The notes under the pieces: model-generated
The model's input: only the letters and a program-made list of their open reading frames with translations
Databases searched by the model: none
What the model was told of the DNA's origin: nothing
In this document: positions 42,083 through 52,108 of the stretch, piece by piece
Position numbering within the stretch: position 1 is the first letter of the stretch
Layout of the letters: the number at the start of each line of letters is the position of its first letter
Assembly: GCA_017517305.1 (NCBI GenBank)
Contig: JAFWZV010000006.1
Location: forward strand, 111,440 to 175,439
DNA from: Lachnospiraceae bacterium
GTDB taxonomy: Bacteria > Bacillota > Clostridia > Lachnospirales > Lachnospiraceae
DNA length: 64,000 bases
Direction of reading: 5' to 3'
Position numbers and translations under genes: made by a program

Positions 42083-44026
42083 GTGGATAAAACTAGTAGA
42101 ATTAAAGAATTAGTGAGGCTTCTTAATGAAGCCTCAAAAGCATATTATCAGCAGGATACTGAGATTATGAGCAATTTTCAGTATGATGCATTATATGATG
42201 AGCTTGTTTCCTTAGAGAAGGAGACAGGCCTTATTCTGTCTAATAGCCCAACAGTGAAGGTTGGTTATGAGGTTATTAGTGAGCTTCCTAAGGAGGCACA
42301 TCCATCACCTATGCTTTCTTTAGATAAAACTAAGGAGGTGGAAGCTTTAGCAGCATGGCTTAACGATAAAAAAGGTGTGTTATCATGGAAGATGGATGGT
42401 CTTACAGTAGTGCTTACCTATGTTGATGGTCAGATGGTTAAAGCAGTTACTAGAGGAAATGGTGAGATTGGAGAGGTAATAACTAACAATGCCAAGGTGT
42501 TTGTTAATATTCCTAGAAGTATCTCCTATAAAGGTGAGCTTACCATAAGAGGTGAAGCGGTAATTACCTACACTGAATTTGAACGAATTAATGCAACCAT
42601 TATGGATGCAGAGTCCAAATATAAGAATCCACGAAACTTATGTAGTGGAACTGTAAGACAGCTTAATAATGAGATAACAGCAAGTAGAAATGTAAGTTTC
42701 TTCGCCTTTAACATGCTGGATTGTGGTGATGAGAAGGTGGATGCAACTATTAATTCCAAGTTTGAATTTTTAAAGGGTCTTGGTTTTGAGGTTGTAGAGT
42801 ATATGAACTGCGATGCATCAACTATTTCAGATGCAGTAAAAAGCTTTGCTGATAAGATTAGCACTAATGATTTTCCATCAGATGGTTTAGTGCTTTCCTT
42901 TGATGATATAGCTTATGGAAGAAGTCTTGGAAGAACAGCAAAATTTCCTAGAAATGCTATTGCGTTTAAGTGGGCTGATGAGGAAGCAGAGACTATACTT
43001 AGAGAGGTTGAATGGAGTCCATCTAGAACAGGACTTATTAATCCTGTTGCTATATTTGATAGTGTGGAGTTAGAGGGTACCTCTGTATCAAGAGCTAGTA
43101 TTCATAATGTTAGTATCTGTAAGCAATTAAAGCTTGGTATAGGAGACACTATTAAAGTCTACAAAGCCAATATGATAATTCCACAAATTAGTGAGAATCT
43201 TACTAAAAGTGGTAATTTGGATATACCATGTAGCTGTCCTGCCTGTGGTGGAGAAACTGTTCTTCAAAATGAGAATGATATAGAAACCCTATATTGTCCA
43301 AATCAGGATTGCCCAGCAAAGTCTATTAAACTATTTTCGCATTTTGTATCAAGAAATGCTATGAATGTGGATGGAATGAGCGAGGCTACTCTTTCAAAGT
43401 TTATCGATATGGGATATTTGGTTGAACTTTATGACTTGTATCGCATAGATAGATATAAGGATGAAATAGTAAAGCTTGAGGGCTTTGGTGTTAAATCCTA
43501 CGAAAACATGATTAATGCTATAGACCAATCTAGAAACACAAATCTTATTAGATTAATATATGGTTTGGGTATTCTTAATGTTGGTAATGCAACAGCAAAG
43601 CTTATAGTTAAACACTTTGATTATGATGTGGAGAAGATTATTACTGCTGACGCATCGGAATTTGCCCAGATAGAGGGTATTGGTCAGGTTATTGCAGATA
43701 CAATAGTGTCTTACTTTGCTGATAGTAATAATGTTAGAATACTAAGAGAGCTTCTTAAGGAGGTTACCTTAGTTAAAGAAGAGAAGACTATGGAGCAGGA
43801 TTTGGCTGGTAAGACCTTTGTTATAACCGGCTCTCTGAATAGCTTTGCTAATCGTGAAGAATTAAAACAGCTTATAGAGGATAGAGGAGGAAAGGTGGCA
43901 GGTAGTGTATCAGCCAAAACCAGTTATCTTATCAATAATGATGTGGAATCATCCTCGTCTAAGAACAAAAAGGCAAAATCTCTGGGTGTACCAATTATAT
44001 CAGAGGAAGATTTTCTTAAGCTTTAA
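42083..44026 (+). CDS. ligA: NAD-dependent DNA ligase
   Basis: A 647-residue LigA with GTG start. The nucleotidyl-accepting Lys103 lies in SWKMDGLTVV; Ia domain at 1-70, adenylation domain to about 310, OB fold, a four-Cys zinc finger (CSCPACG, YCPNQDCPAK), helix-hairpin-helix domains (GLGILNVGNATAKLIV, IEGIGQVIADTIV) and a BRCT domain (about 570-647). It seals nicks in replication and repair. Slightly shorter than typical 660-670 residues but with every domain. Confidence 0.95.
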   Translation: MDKTSRIKELVRLLNEASKAYYQQDTEIMSNFQYDALYDELVSLEKETGLILSNSPTVKVGYEVISELPKEAHPSPMLSLDKTKEVEALAAWLNDKKGVLSWKMDGLTVVLTYVDGQMVKAVTRGNGEIGEVITNNAKVFVNIPRSISYKGELTIRGEAVITYTEFERINATIMDAESKYKNPRNLCSGTVRQLNNEITASRNVSFFAFNMLDCGDEKVDATINSKFEFLKGLGFEVVEYMNCDASTISDAVKSFADKISTNDFPSDGLVLSFDDIAYGRSLGRTAKFPRNAIAFKWADEEAETILREVEWSPSRTGLINPVAIFDSVELEGTSVSRASIHNVSICKQLKLGIGDTIKVYKANMIIPQISENLTKSGNLDIPCSCPACGGETVLQNENDIETLYCPNQDCPAKSIKLFSHFVSRNAMNVDGMSEATLSKFIDMGYLVELYDLYRIDRYKDEIVKLEGFGVKSYENMINAIDQSRNTNLIRLIYGLGILNVGNATAKLIVKHFDYDVEKIITADASEFAQIEGIGQVIADTIVSYFADSNNVRILRELLKEVTLVKEEKTMEQDLAGKTFVITGSLNSFANREELKQLIEDRGGKVAGSVSAKTSYLINNDVESSSSKNKKAKSLGVPIISEEDFLKL

Positions 44027-44063
44027 AGCTATGCTGTAATATATAAATGAAAGGTGAAATGTT

Positions 44064-44969
44064 ATGCCAATTAAGATAGACAACGATTTACCGGTTAAGA
44101 AGATATTAGAAGAAGAAAATATATTTGTTATGGATGAAAATAGAGCTATGAGTCAGGATATTCGTCCTTTGGATATACTTATCCTGAATCTTATGCCTCT
44201 TAAGGAGGATACAGAGCTTCAGCTACTTAGAAGCTTATCAAATACTCCTTTGCAGGTGAATATCAGCTTTATTAGAACTGTATCCTATGAATCTAAGAAT
44301 ACGGACAAAAGGCATCTTGCCAGATTCTATACTACCTTTGAAAATGTAAAGCGTAGAAAATGGGATGGACTAATAATTACAGGTGCTCCTGTTGAGACTA
44401 TGGAATTTGAAGATGTGGAGTATTGGAAGGAATTGACTGAGATTATGGATTGGTCTGAGAAGAATGTTACTTCAACTCTTCATATATGTTGGGGGGCACA
44501 AGCTGGACTTTACTACCGTTATGGGGTTAAGAAGCTTCCTCTTGGTTTTAAGTTCTCAGGTGTTTACGAGCACTATCCATTACATAAAAAGACTCCGTTG
44601 GTTCGTGGCTTTGATGATACATTCTATGTACCACAGTCAAGATATACAGGGGTTGATAAGGATGCAATACTTGCAAATCCTAGACTTGAGATAGTGTCAG
44701 AGTCAAAGATTACAGGGCCATATCTTATTATTGGAGATGATGGTAAGAATATATTTGTAACTGGTCATCCAGAGTATGATACAGTTACTCTTGACCAGGA
44801 GTATAAGAGAGATGTGGGCAAGGGAATTAACCCGGATATTCCGGTAAATTACTATCCTGATAATAATCCTGACAACAAGCCTATTAAGAGCTGGAGATGT
44901 CATGCTAATACTCTGTATAGTAATTGGCTCAATTACTACGTATATCAGGTTACTCCATATGAGTTATAA
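44064..44969 (+). CDS. metA: Homoserine O-acetyltransferase (MetA family)
   Basis: A 301-residue MetA. Catalytic Cys142 is in LHICWGAQAGLYYRYG, with His and Glu in the C-terminal half (FVTGHPEYDT). Residue 111 in TGAPVETMEF is Glu, the residue that in this family selects acetyl-CoA rather than succinyl-CoA (Gly111 in E. coli). So it most likely makes O-acetylhomoserine, the first committed step to methionine. Stand-alone gene with terminator; no riboswitch seen immediately upstream. Confidence 0.92.
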   Translation: MPIKIDNDLPVKKILEEENIFVMDENRAMSQDIRPLDILILNLMPLKEDTELQLLRSLSNTPLQVNISFIRTVSYESKNTDKRHLARFYTTFENVKRRKWDGLIITGAPVETMEFEDVEYWKELTEIMDWSEKNVTSTLHICWGAQAGLYYRYGVKKLPLGFKFSGVYEHYPLHKKTPLVRGFDDTFYVPQSRYTGVDKDAILANPRLEIVSESKITGPYLIIGDDGKNIFVTGHPEYDTVTLDQEYKRDVGKGINPDIPVNYYPDNNPDNKPIKSWRCHANTLYSNWLNYYVYQVTPYEL

Positions 44970-44985
44970 TAGTGATTAGAACTAA

Positions 44986-45020
44986 GACTTACAAGTGTAA
45001 AAGCTTGTAAGTCCTTTTTT
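44986..45020 (+). terminator. Terminator after metA
   Basis: GACTTACAAG (44986-44995) and CTTGTAAGTC (45004-45013) around TGTAAAAG, followed by CTTTTTT. Confidence 0.88.
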
Positions 45021-45063
45021 ATGTAAAGAATTATAAGATTGGTGAATAAACATTATATTTATG

Positions 45064-46395
45064 CTAATTTGTAATGTGGTTTTTGTTTTCTTTTAGTAAT
45101 GTACATCTTATGGTTACACTCATAAGAATAAGCATACATAAGTAGCTTATAAACATACCAAGTATATAGGCGTCGAAGCCATAGTTTGGAACTAGTAATG
45201 ATACGAAGGCGATTCTTATAATCAATCCAAAGACGTTTATGAGCATATTGTTAAAAGCTTTATCGATTCCGTTTAATATAGTTGACAGTACACCGTTTAT
45301 ATAGATAAATGGACATAGGAAACACATTTTCCGTAGTATTACTCCTGCGTCCTTGCTTTTGAAAGCAAACTCGCAGGCCCATTCTCCAAGAAAAGTATAA
45401 CCTAAAAATGCCACAACTCCTAAGATGATACAAAAGCTTACACATAAGAATATGGCACTTTTGATTTTGTTGTAATTCTCTGCAGCTGTAGCCTTAGATA
45501 TGGCGGGTAAAAGTATGGTGGATAAAGAGGTTGTAATAGTAGCTGGAAATAGTAAAAATGGTATTACAATTCCTGTGATTATGCCATATAATTCCATGGC
45601 GGTATCCTGATTAAAATAATATTTGTATAACATAGCGGGAAATATTATTGATTCAAGTGATGCAAATAATGTAAATATTAGGTTGTTAGAGGTGATAGGG
45701 ATGGCATCAGCTAAAAAACGTTTGACACTAGTATTACTAAGTTTTTCCATACTGTTTTGGGTATCTTTTTTTCTTGAATTATATATTAAGCATATTGAAA
45801 GGATACCGGAAAACACCTCACCACTTACAACAGATATGGTTGCCATAGTTGCATCAAGGTTTTTCAGTGTTAAGCAATAGGTTAGTACATAAGCAGTTAT
45901 AACTCGAATTAGTTGCTCAAAGAAGTGGGATATACCTTGTATTTTAGGGTTATCGGTTCCGATGAAATATGCATTTATGCAATTTTTAACTGCTACAAAG
46001 GGAAGAGCTATGGACACAATCCGCAATAATATTCCACAATCAGAATTTTTCAGGATAATAATACTGATTGAATCAGATAGACAGTATATGATAGTCATAA
46101 TTATTATGCTGAAGGATAAGGATATGCCTAGTCCAAACTTGAATATTTTCTTAGCGTTTCCTTGATGCCTTTTGCCTAGATAGTATGATACATGCTTTGT
46201 GATAGCAGTTGAGATTCCTTGTGTGCTAAGAGATATAGCCAATATGTAAATAGGAAATATTAATTGATAAACTCCAAGCTCCTTAACACCAATTACTCTG
46301 GTTAAGAATATTCTATTATAGAACCCTAACAGTTTGGTAAGAACACCTGCTATAGTGAGGATTAATGTGCCTTTTATTATTGTATTTTTAGACAA
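45064..46395 (-). CDS. MATE/MOP-superfamily flippase (SpoVB/PST-like)
   Basis: A 443-residue membrane protein with about 12 hydrophobic helices and the MOP-type start KGTLILTIAGVLTKLLGFYNRIFLTRVIG. It resembles the SpoVB/oligosaccharide flippase family, which moves lipid-linked sugars across the membrane; Lachnospiraceae often carry several. Shorter than SpoVB (about 520). It is on the minus strand, convergent with metA and divergent from nifS. No sporulation gene is adjacent, so a role in exopolysaccharide or peptidoglycan precursor export is left open. Confidence 0.8.
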   Translation of the reverse strand: MSKNTIIKGTLILTIAGVLTKLLGFYNRIFLTRVIGVKELGVYQLIFPIYILAISLSTQGISTAITKHVSYYLGKRHQGNAKKIFKFGLGISLSFSIIIMTIIYCLSDSISIIILKNSDCGILLRIVSIALPFVAVKNCINAYFIGTDNPKIQGISHFFEQLIRVITAYVLTYCLTLKNLDATMATISVVSGEVFSGILSICLIYNSRKKDTQNSMEKLSNTSVKRFLADAIPITSNNLIFTLFASLESIIFPAMLYKYYFNQDTAMELYGIITGIVIPFLLFPATITTSLSTILLPAISKATAAENYNKIKSAIFLCVSFCIILGVVAFLGYTFLGEWACEFAFKSKDAGVILRKMCFLCPFIYINGVLSTILNGIDKAFNNMLINVFGLIIRIAFVSLLVPNYGFDAYILGMFISYLCMLILMSVTIRCTLLKENKNHITN

Positions 46396-46563
46396 TTTTA
46401 TGCTCCGAGAAATACTTATAATTATTATATTATTCTTCTTATAGTTGTATTACTGATAATATTTTTCATTAAGGCAAAATATGGGTATGGTTTGGTTGAC
46501 TTTGAAAAATCATAGTGATAAGGTATCTAAGTGAAAAAGTTTAACATATAAAGGAGTTATATT

Positions 46564-47745
46564 ATGAATAGATTAATATATTTGGATCATGCTGCAACTA
46601 CAGCTACAAGACCAGAGGTTGTAGAAGCCATGCTCCCATATTTTACAGAAAATTATGGAAATCCATCAAGTGTTTATAAGTTTTCTAATGCTTCAAAGGA
46701 CGCAATTGTTAATGCTAGAGAAACTATTGCCAAGTCCTTGAATGCAGAAGCTAAGGATATATATTTTACAGCTGGAGGCTCAGAGTCAGATAACTGGGCT
46801 CTTAAGGAGACTGCCAGAGTGTATAAGACAAAGGGAAAGCATATAATTACAAGTGCAATAGAACACCATGCTATACTTCATACCTGTGAATTCTTAGAGA
46901 AGGAAGGCTTTGAAGTTACTTATGTAGGTGTGGACGAGAATGGTATAATTAAGATGGATGAGCTTAAAAAGGCAATTAGACCTGATACCATTCTTATATC
47001 TGTTATGTTTGCTAATAATGAAATAGGAACCATACAGCCTATTAAGGAGATTGGTGCGATTGCTAGGGAGAAGGGTATATTATTCCACACAGATGCTGTT
47101 CAGGCATATGGTCAGCTACCTATAGATGTGGAGGAGTTAAATATCGATATGCTTAGTGCTAGCGGTCACAAGCTTAATGGCCCTAAGGGTATAGGCTTCC
47201 TGTATATTAGAAAGGGTATCAAAATCAGAAATCTTATCCATGGTGGTGGACAGGAGAGAGCCCGTCGTGCAGGTACTGAAAATGTGCCTGGTATAGTCGG
47301 TCTTGGAATGGCAGTTGAGATAGCTGTTAATACTATGTCAGATAGAGCAAAATATGAGACAAATCTTAGAAACTATCTTATAGACAGAGTGCTATCAGAG
47401 ATTCCTTATACTAGACTTAATGGTGACAGAAACAAGAGATTACCTAATAATGTGAATTTCAGCTTTCAGTTTATAGAGGGAGAATCTCTACTTATTATGC
47501 TTGATATGGCAGGAATCTGTGGTTCAAGTGGTTCTGCATGTACATCTGGATCATTGGACCCATCTCATGTATTGCTTGGAATAGGACTTCCACATGAGAT
47601 AGCTCATGGTTCTCTCAGACTTACCTTAGGCGATGAGAATACTAAGGAAGAGTTAGATTATGTAATTGAAAAGCTAAAGGAGATAGTTCAAAAGCTTAGA
47701 GATATGTCACCTCTTTATGAGGATTTTATAAAGAAAAATAGATAA
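46564..47745 (+). CDS. nifS: Cysteine desulfurase (NifS/IscS)
   Basis: A 393-residue PLP enzyme. [15 protein letters not shown] opens the chain; the PLP lysine is in [18 protein letters not shown] in [13 protein letters not shown] binds the cofactor, and the catalytic Cys lies in [18 protein letters not shown]. It supplies sulfur for iron-sulfur clusters. The scaffold gene nifU follows after 41 bases. AAAGGAG precedes the ATG. No iscR-like regulator is next to it. Confidence 0.95.
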   Translation: MNRLIYLDHAATTATRPEVVEAMLPYFTENYGNPSSVYKFSNASKDAIVNARETIAKSLNAEAKDIYFTAGGSESDNWALKETARVYKTKGKHIITSAIEHHAILHTCEFLEKEGFEVTYVGVDENGIIKMDELKKAIRPDTILISVMFANNEIGTIQPIKEIGAIAREKGILFHTDAVQAYGQLPIDVEELNIDMLSASGHKLNGPKGIGFLYIRKGIKIRNLIHGGGQERARRAGTENVPGIVGLGMAVEIAVNTMSDRAKYETNLRNYLIDRVLSEIPYTRLNGDRNKRLPNNVNFSFQFIEGESLLIMLDMAGICGSSGSACTSGSLDPSHVLLGIGLPHEIAHGSLRLTLGDENTKEELDYVIEKLKEIVQKLRDMSPLYEDFIKKNR

Positions 47746-47786
47746 ACTAAGGAATAATTTGATGTGTATATAGGAGGAATAAAGAT

Positions 47787-48224
47787 ATGTATAGTGAAAA
47801 GGTAATGGATCATTTTCAAAATCCAAGAAATGTAGGAGAGATTGAGAATGCCAGTGGCGTAGGTACAGTAGGTAATGCCAAGTGTGGCGATATTATGAGA
47901 ATATACTTTGATATAGATGATAACCAGGTTATTCAGGATGTTAAGTTTAAGACCTTTGGCTGTGGAGCGGCAGTTGCAACTAGTAGCATGGCCACAGAGC
48001 TTGTTAAGGGTAAGACAATATATGAGGCGCTTGAAGTTACCAATAAAGCTGTTATGGAGGCGTTAGACGGACTTCCACCAGTAAAGGTGCATTGCTCTCT
48101 TCTTGCTGAGGAGGCAATTCATGCAGCGCTTTGGGATTATGCTGAAAAGAACGGTATTAAGATTGAGGGATTGGAGAAACCAAAGTCTGATATTAGCGAG
48201 CATGAGGAAGAAGAGGATTACTAG
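47787..48224 (+). CDS. nifU: Iron-sulfur cluster scaffold NifU/IscU
   Basis: A 145-residue U-type scaffold with the three ligand cysteines in GNAKCGDIMRIYF, TFGCGAAVATSSMA and KVHCSLLAEEAIHAA, plus the DHFQNPRNVG opening. It assembles clusters with the upstream desulfurase. The NifU C-terminal thioredoxin-like domain is absent, as in IscU-type and Firmicute NifU-N proteins; an acidic tail ends the chain. Confidence 0.94.
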   Translation: MYSEKVMDHFQNPRNVGEIENASGVGTVGNAKCGDIMRIYFDIDDNQVIQDVKFKTFGCGAAVATSSMATELVKGKTIYEALEVTNKAVMEALDGLPPVKVHCSLLAEEAIHAALWDYAEKNGIKIEGLEKPKSDISEHEEEEDY

Positions 48225-48268
48225 GTTTTTATATAATTGGGTCGGGTTATTTTACTAAGGAGGCATAC

Positions 48269-51200
48269 ATGAGAGATATTAATGATAGGAATATTAAAAT
48301 ATATCGTTCGCCAAGAAAAATTCATAGCTTTGAATATAAGAGAATACATCCACTTAAGCTTGTTGTTGTTGGTAAGGATACTTATCTGGGTGAGGATACT
48401 GACTATATAATTGAGGAAATTCCATATGAAGGTAATGATAAATTATCCTATGATTCTGACAAAAGCTTTTATGATGAGATATTGAAGAAAATACCAAAGC
48501 TTGGTACTAAGTTTACACCACGTATAGGTATAGTTAATCCAGTTCAGAAAGTAGATATACCAGATGTTAAAGAATATTCTATCTGTGGATTATATGGTCA
48601 GGGTGTAAAAAAAGGATGTAATATATATGACATTAGAGAATGCAAAACAATGTTTGATGAGTTATATATGAGCTATTGGCTGGTATATAACATAGAGCCT
48701 GACATGCTAAAGCTATATTATGGAAGAGGCAATGTTAATGGGAGCAATAATGCAACAATTAAGTATTATGGCTCAAGTATTGATAGTCAAGATTTTTTTG
48801 ATCATATTAAAGACTTCCAAAACATTCAGGCAGATAATAATGTATTTTGTATATCATACAAGGACTTAAATGAATTCTATAACCTATTAATGGCAGAACA
48901 TTTTTATTATCTAGAAGAATTTTTAGATTCTCAGGCATATGAGTATCTTCTAGAGGTTGAGCAACCAATGGAGGGTTATGAGGAATGGGTTGCTTATAGA
49001 AAAAGTTTGAAGAAGACTAAAAAAGCTAAAAGTGATGCAAAGACAAAGGCAGAAAGTCAGTCAGCTCCGGTAAATGTAATACAGAATAAGCTTGATAAGC
49101 TTGATAAGGATTTAGGTAACCTTGTATTTGATAGATATAAGGATGTTATAAAGCGATTTGTTATATTTACAACACAGCGAGACAAGGCGTCTGGCGAAGG
49201 CTTGTTTAATATGATTTTATATTCCAATGATAAGGACAGAATAAGTAAGCTGGTTGAGTTGCTTAATAACAGTCTGGAATGTTCTCAGGAAGCATATACT
49301 ATAACAGAAGAAGCTCTGCTTAATAATTATAGAGAAAATAATTGGATAAAGTTTAATGTAACTAATAGAATTATTCATATATCGGAGTGTGGTAATAGAC
49401 CATTTGTTGATCCTAATGCAGGTACAGGTCGTAAACAGGATAGCCAAATTGAAGCGTTAAAAGAATACAATAACTTTTGGGAAGCCTTAAAATATTTTAT
49501 CAATATGCAAAAGAATAAAATATTTATTCTTTCTATGAATAAGAGTGTATATAATACTTCTTTCTGTAATAGAAGAGATTTGACAGACTATTTTTTTCAA
49601 AATGTTATATATATTGGTCCAACACCTAAGGAAGATATTTTTGAGATGTTTAAGAATAATATTCCTGAAGAAAGGGCTACTCCTGAATTTTTTGATGGGT
49701 TAAAAAAATATATAGACTTAACATATTCTCATTCTGAAGTTAAGGGAAAAAAATATTATGATCAGCTGTATCATAACATAGCTACCAATTATTATTCGAT
49801 AGAGCACGAAAATCGTACTCCTTTAGGGATAGAATGTATTCCACAATCAGACATTCCGTCAGTTGATGAAATTATGGAGCAGGTAAATAAGCTACCAGGC
49901 TTGTATACCGTGAAAAAGGTTTTTGAAAGACTATCCAAGACAAAGGTATATGAAGCACAGCATGGAGTTACCAAGAATAAGAATAGATATCATATGGCAT
50001 TTGTGGGTAATTCTGGTACAGGTAAGACAACAGTTGCTCGTATGGTTGCTGATATGTATTATTCTATGGGAATAATAAAAACTCGTAAACTGGTTGAAAA
50101 AAGAGCATCAGATTTAATTGGAAAGTGGTCAAACAGTACACGTGATACGGTAAAGGCAATTGTTGAAGAGGCAAGATATGGAGTTTTATTCATAGATGAG
50201 GCCTATGGCTTTTTGAACCAGAATAAGGAATATGGTGGTCAGGCTATAGATGCTTTAATGAAAACCTTGGATGTAGAGCCGGTTATCCTTATTATAGCTG
50301 GGTATGAGGATGAAATTAACGAGCTATACGATATGAATCCAGGACTTAAAAGCAGAATAGGTGAACAGGTTCTGTTTGAGGACTATACCAAGGAGGATTT
50401 GTTGAAAATCCTTGTTAATAGATTGGAAAAAAGAGGATTTATTATAGAGGATCATATAGTTCCTTTATTAGAAGAATGTATATCAGCTAAAATGTCTGAG
50501 GTGAACTTTGGAAATGCCAGAGAGATTAGTAAGCTGTCACAGAGAATTGATGAGGAGTATAAGAATAGCGTAGTAAGCTCTGAATTCCCTGATGATAATA
50601 TACTAAGAAAAGAAATGCTTGACAGAATAATGCCTAAGGTAGAGGAGACAAGGCTTGATAAGCTGATAGGAATTAGGCAGGTTAGAGAGAGACTTGATAG
50701 TTTAAAAAAAGCTGCTGTTTACAAGAAAGTGGCAAAGGAGTATTCCCTTAATATTCCATCCTCCTCTATGCACATGATTTTTACTGGTAATCCAGGTACA
50801 GGTAAAACAACTGTGGCAAAGCTTTTTGCACAGGAGCTATATAATGCAGGAGTGTTAGATACCAATAAAACTATTATATTAGAGCCTAAGGATTTAGCTG
50901 GAAATTCTAAGGAATCACCTGTTATGGTCTTTAAGAGAAAGCTACGTGAGGCTAAGGGTGGCATCCTGTTTATTGATGAGGCATATGCCATTACTAATAA
51001 AGGTTCTATTATGGGAATGCAGATTGTGGAAGAACTACTTACAGCCATGATTGACTACAAGGATCAGATAATATTCATATTTGCAGGATATGAGGATGAA
51101 ATGTTTGATTTTATGGAGGCAAATCCTGGACTTAAGTCTAGAATAGGACATAAAATTCATTTTAAGGATTATGATCCTGATGAATTGGTGGAAATCTTCA

Positions 51201-52039
51201 AGATGAATGTGGAGCAAATCGGTTATACCTATGAAAAGGCAGTTCTAGAAGAGGTAAAAAGAATTGTTCTATACTATTATGGTATGAAGGATTTAGGCAA
51301 TGCCCGTTTTGTTGAGCATCTTATATCTTTGATGATTGATAAGATAGGCAAAAGATATTGTAGAAAGGTTGAAAGAATTAATAGATTAAATAAAAATTTA
51401 AGCCAACCTATAGATAAAAAAATATCGAAAAAGGACATTACCCATATTTACGTAAGGGATGTTCCTAGCTTGTGGGATGTGTATGTTAGCTTACCTGGTA
51501 ATGAAAGAATGGTGCCGCCTACAGAAAGAGATGAAGAGGATCGTAGACGAACAGTGTATCATGAGTTAGGACATGCGGTGGCAAGTATAGTAGCAGCGCC
51601 AGAGAAGATGCATCCTCGATATCTGTATTTTGTCAAAAACTTCATGTCTAATGGTAGGGTTGTGTTCCATGGGCATGGACCTAGAACAGAGCAGGAGTAC
51701 ATGGCTCATCTTATTATGTTATTAGCTGGACGAAATGCAGAAAGAATGATATATGGAGATAATTCATCGGGCTGTTCATCAGATTATATGATTGCAAAGA
51801 ATGTTTCTAAAAGGATGGCTGAGGAATATGCTATGGGTGAGTTACTTTCTTCAAATCAAGGAAAATTTCTTAAGGAAGCAGATGCGAAGGCTACAGAAAT
51901 ACTGCTTAAGTACAAAGCATTTATAGTTGATATTGCTGATAAAATCATGAATGATAATCTTAAATGTATGAAGGATTACTCTATTAAGGGTGAGGATTTT
52001 AAGAAATTGTTTGATAAATTTAACAGTAATATTGTCTAA
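48269..52039 (+). CDS. Giant twin-AAA+ protein with M41 (FtsH-like) protease domain
   Basis: A 1256-residue cytosolic protein. Residues 1-530 have no clear domain (a KKTKKAKSDAKTK linker near 245). Two CbxX/SpoVK-like AAA+ modules follow: Walker A GNSGTGKTTVARM (about 578) and GNPGTGKTTVAKL (about 837), Walker B VLFIDEAYGF and ILFIDEAYAI, each with a GYEDE second-region motif. The C terminus (about 1085-1250) is an M41 peptidase: YHELGHAVASIV with HExxH at about 1097 and metal-ligand Asp in GCSSDYMIAKNVSKRMAEEY. Unlike FtsH there are no membrane helices. Likely an ATP-driven protease of unknown substrates. Follows nifU. Confidence 0.82.
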   Translation: MRDINDRNIKIYRSPRKIHSFEYKRIHPLKLVVVGKDTYLGEDTDYIIEEIPYEGNDKLSYDSDKSFYDEILKKIPKLGTKFTPRIGIVNPVQKVDIPDVKEYSICGLYGQGVKKGCNIYDIRECKTMFDELYMSYWLVYNIEPDMLKLYYGRGNVNGSNNATIKYYGSSIDSQDFFDHIKDFQNIQADNNVFCISYKDLNEFYNLLMAEHFYYLEEFLDSQAYEYLLEVEQPMEGYEEWVAYRKSLKKTKKAKSDAKTKAESQSAPVNVIQNKLDKLDKDLGNLVFDRYKDVIKRFVIFTTQRDKASGEGLFNMILYSNDKDRISKLVELLNNSLECSQEAYTITEEALLNNYRENNWIKFNVTNRIIHISECGNRPFVDPNAGTGRKQDSQIEALKEYNNFWEALKYFINMQKNKIFILSMNKSVYNTSFCNRRDLTDYFFQNVIYIGPTPKEDIFEMFKNNIPEERATPEFFDGLKKYIDLTYSHSEVKGKKYYDQLYHNIATNYYSIEHENRTPLGIECIPQSDIPSVDEIMEQVNKLPGLYTVKKVFERLSKTKVYEAQHGVTKNKNRYHMAFVGNSGTGKTTVARMVADMYYSMGIIKTRKLVEKRASDLIGKWSNSTRDTVKAIVEEARYGVLFIDEAYGFLNQNKEYGGQAIDALMKTLDVEPVILIIAGYEDEINELYDMNPGLKSRIGEQVLFEDYTKEDLLKILVNRLEKRGFIIEDHIVPLLEECISAKMSEVNFGNAREISKLSQRIDEEYKNSVVSSEFPDDNILRKEMLDRIMPKVEETRLDKLIGIRQVRERLDSLKKAAVYKKVAKEYSLNIPSSSMHMIFTGNPGTGKTTVAKLFAQELYNAGVLDTNKTIILEPKDLAGNSKESPVMVFKRKLREAKGGILFIDEAYAITNKGSIMGMQIVEELLTAMIDYKDQIIFIFAGYEDEMFDFMEANPGLKSRIGHKIHFKDYDPDELVEIFKMNVEQIGYTYEKAVLEEVKRIVLYYYGMKDLGNARFVEHLISLMIDKIGKRYCRKVERINRLNKNLSQPIDKKISKKDITHIYVRDVPSLWDVYVSLPGNERMVPPTERDEEDRRRTVYHELGHAVASIVAAPEKMHPRYLYFVKNFMSNGRVVFHGHGPRTEQEYMAHLIMLLAGRNAERMIYGDNSSGCSSDYMIAKNVSKRMAEEYAMGELLSSNQGKFLKEADAKATEILLKYKAFIVDIADKIMNDNLKCMKDYSIKGEDFKKLFDKFNSNIV

Positions 52040-52045
52040 TAAAAT

Positions 52046-52088
52046 AACTCATATAAGTCACTAAAAATGATTTATATGAGTTATTTTT
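52046..52088. terminator. Bidirectional terminator between the AAA-M41 gene and the PHP gene
   Basis: AACTCATATAA (52046-52056) and TTATATGAGTT (52072-52082), flanked by A-rich sequence left and ATTTTTG right, serving convergent genes. Confidence 0.75.
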
Positions 52089-52108
52089 GTTGTGTTTAAT
52101 ATATTTAA

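Noticed and set aside
44970-45063. SAM riboswitch or T-box near metA
   Set aside because: The sequence upstream of metA (44027-44063) is too short, and that downstream is only a terminator.
45623-46165. Plus-strand frames within the flippase gene
   Set aside because: Antisense shadows of a clear membrane transporter on the minus strand.
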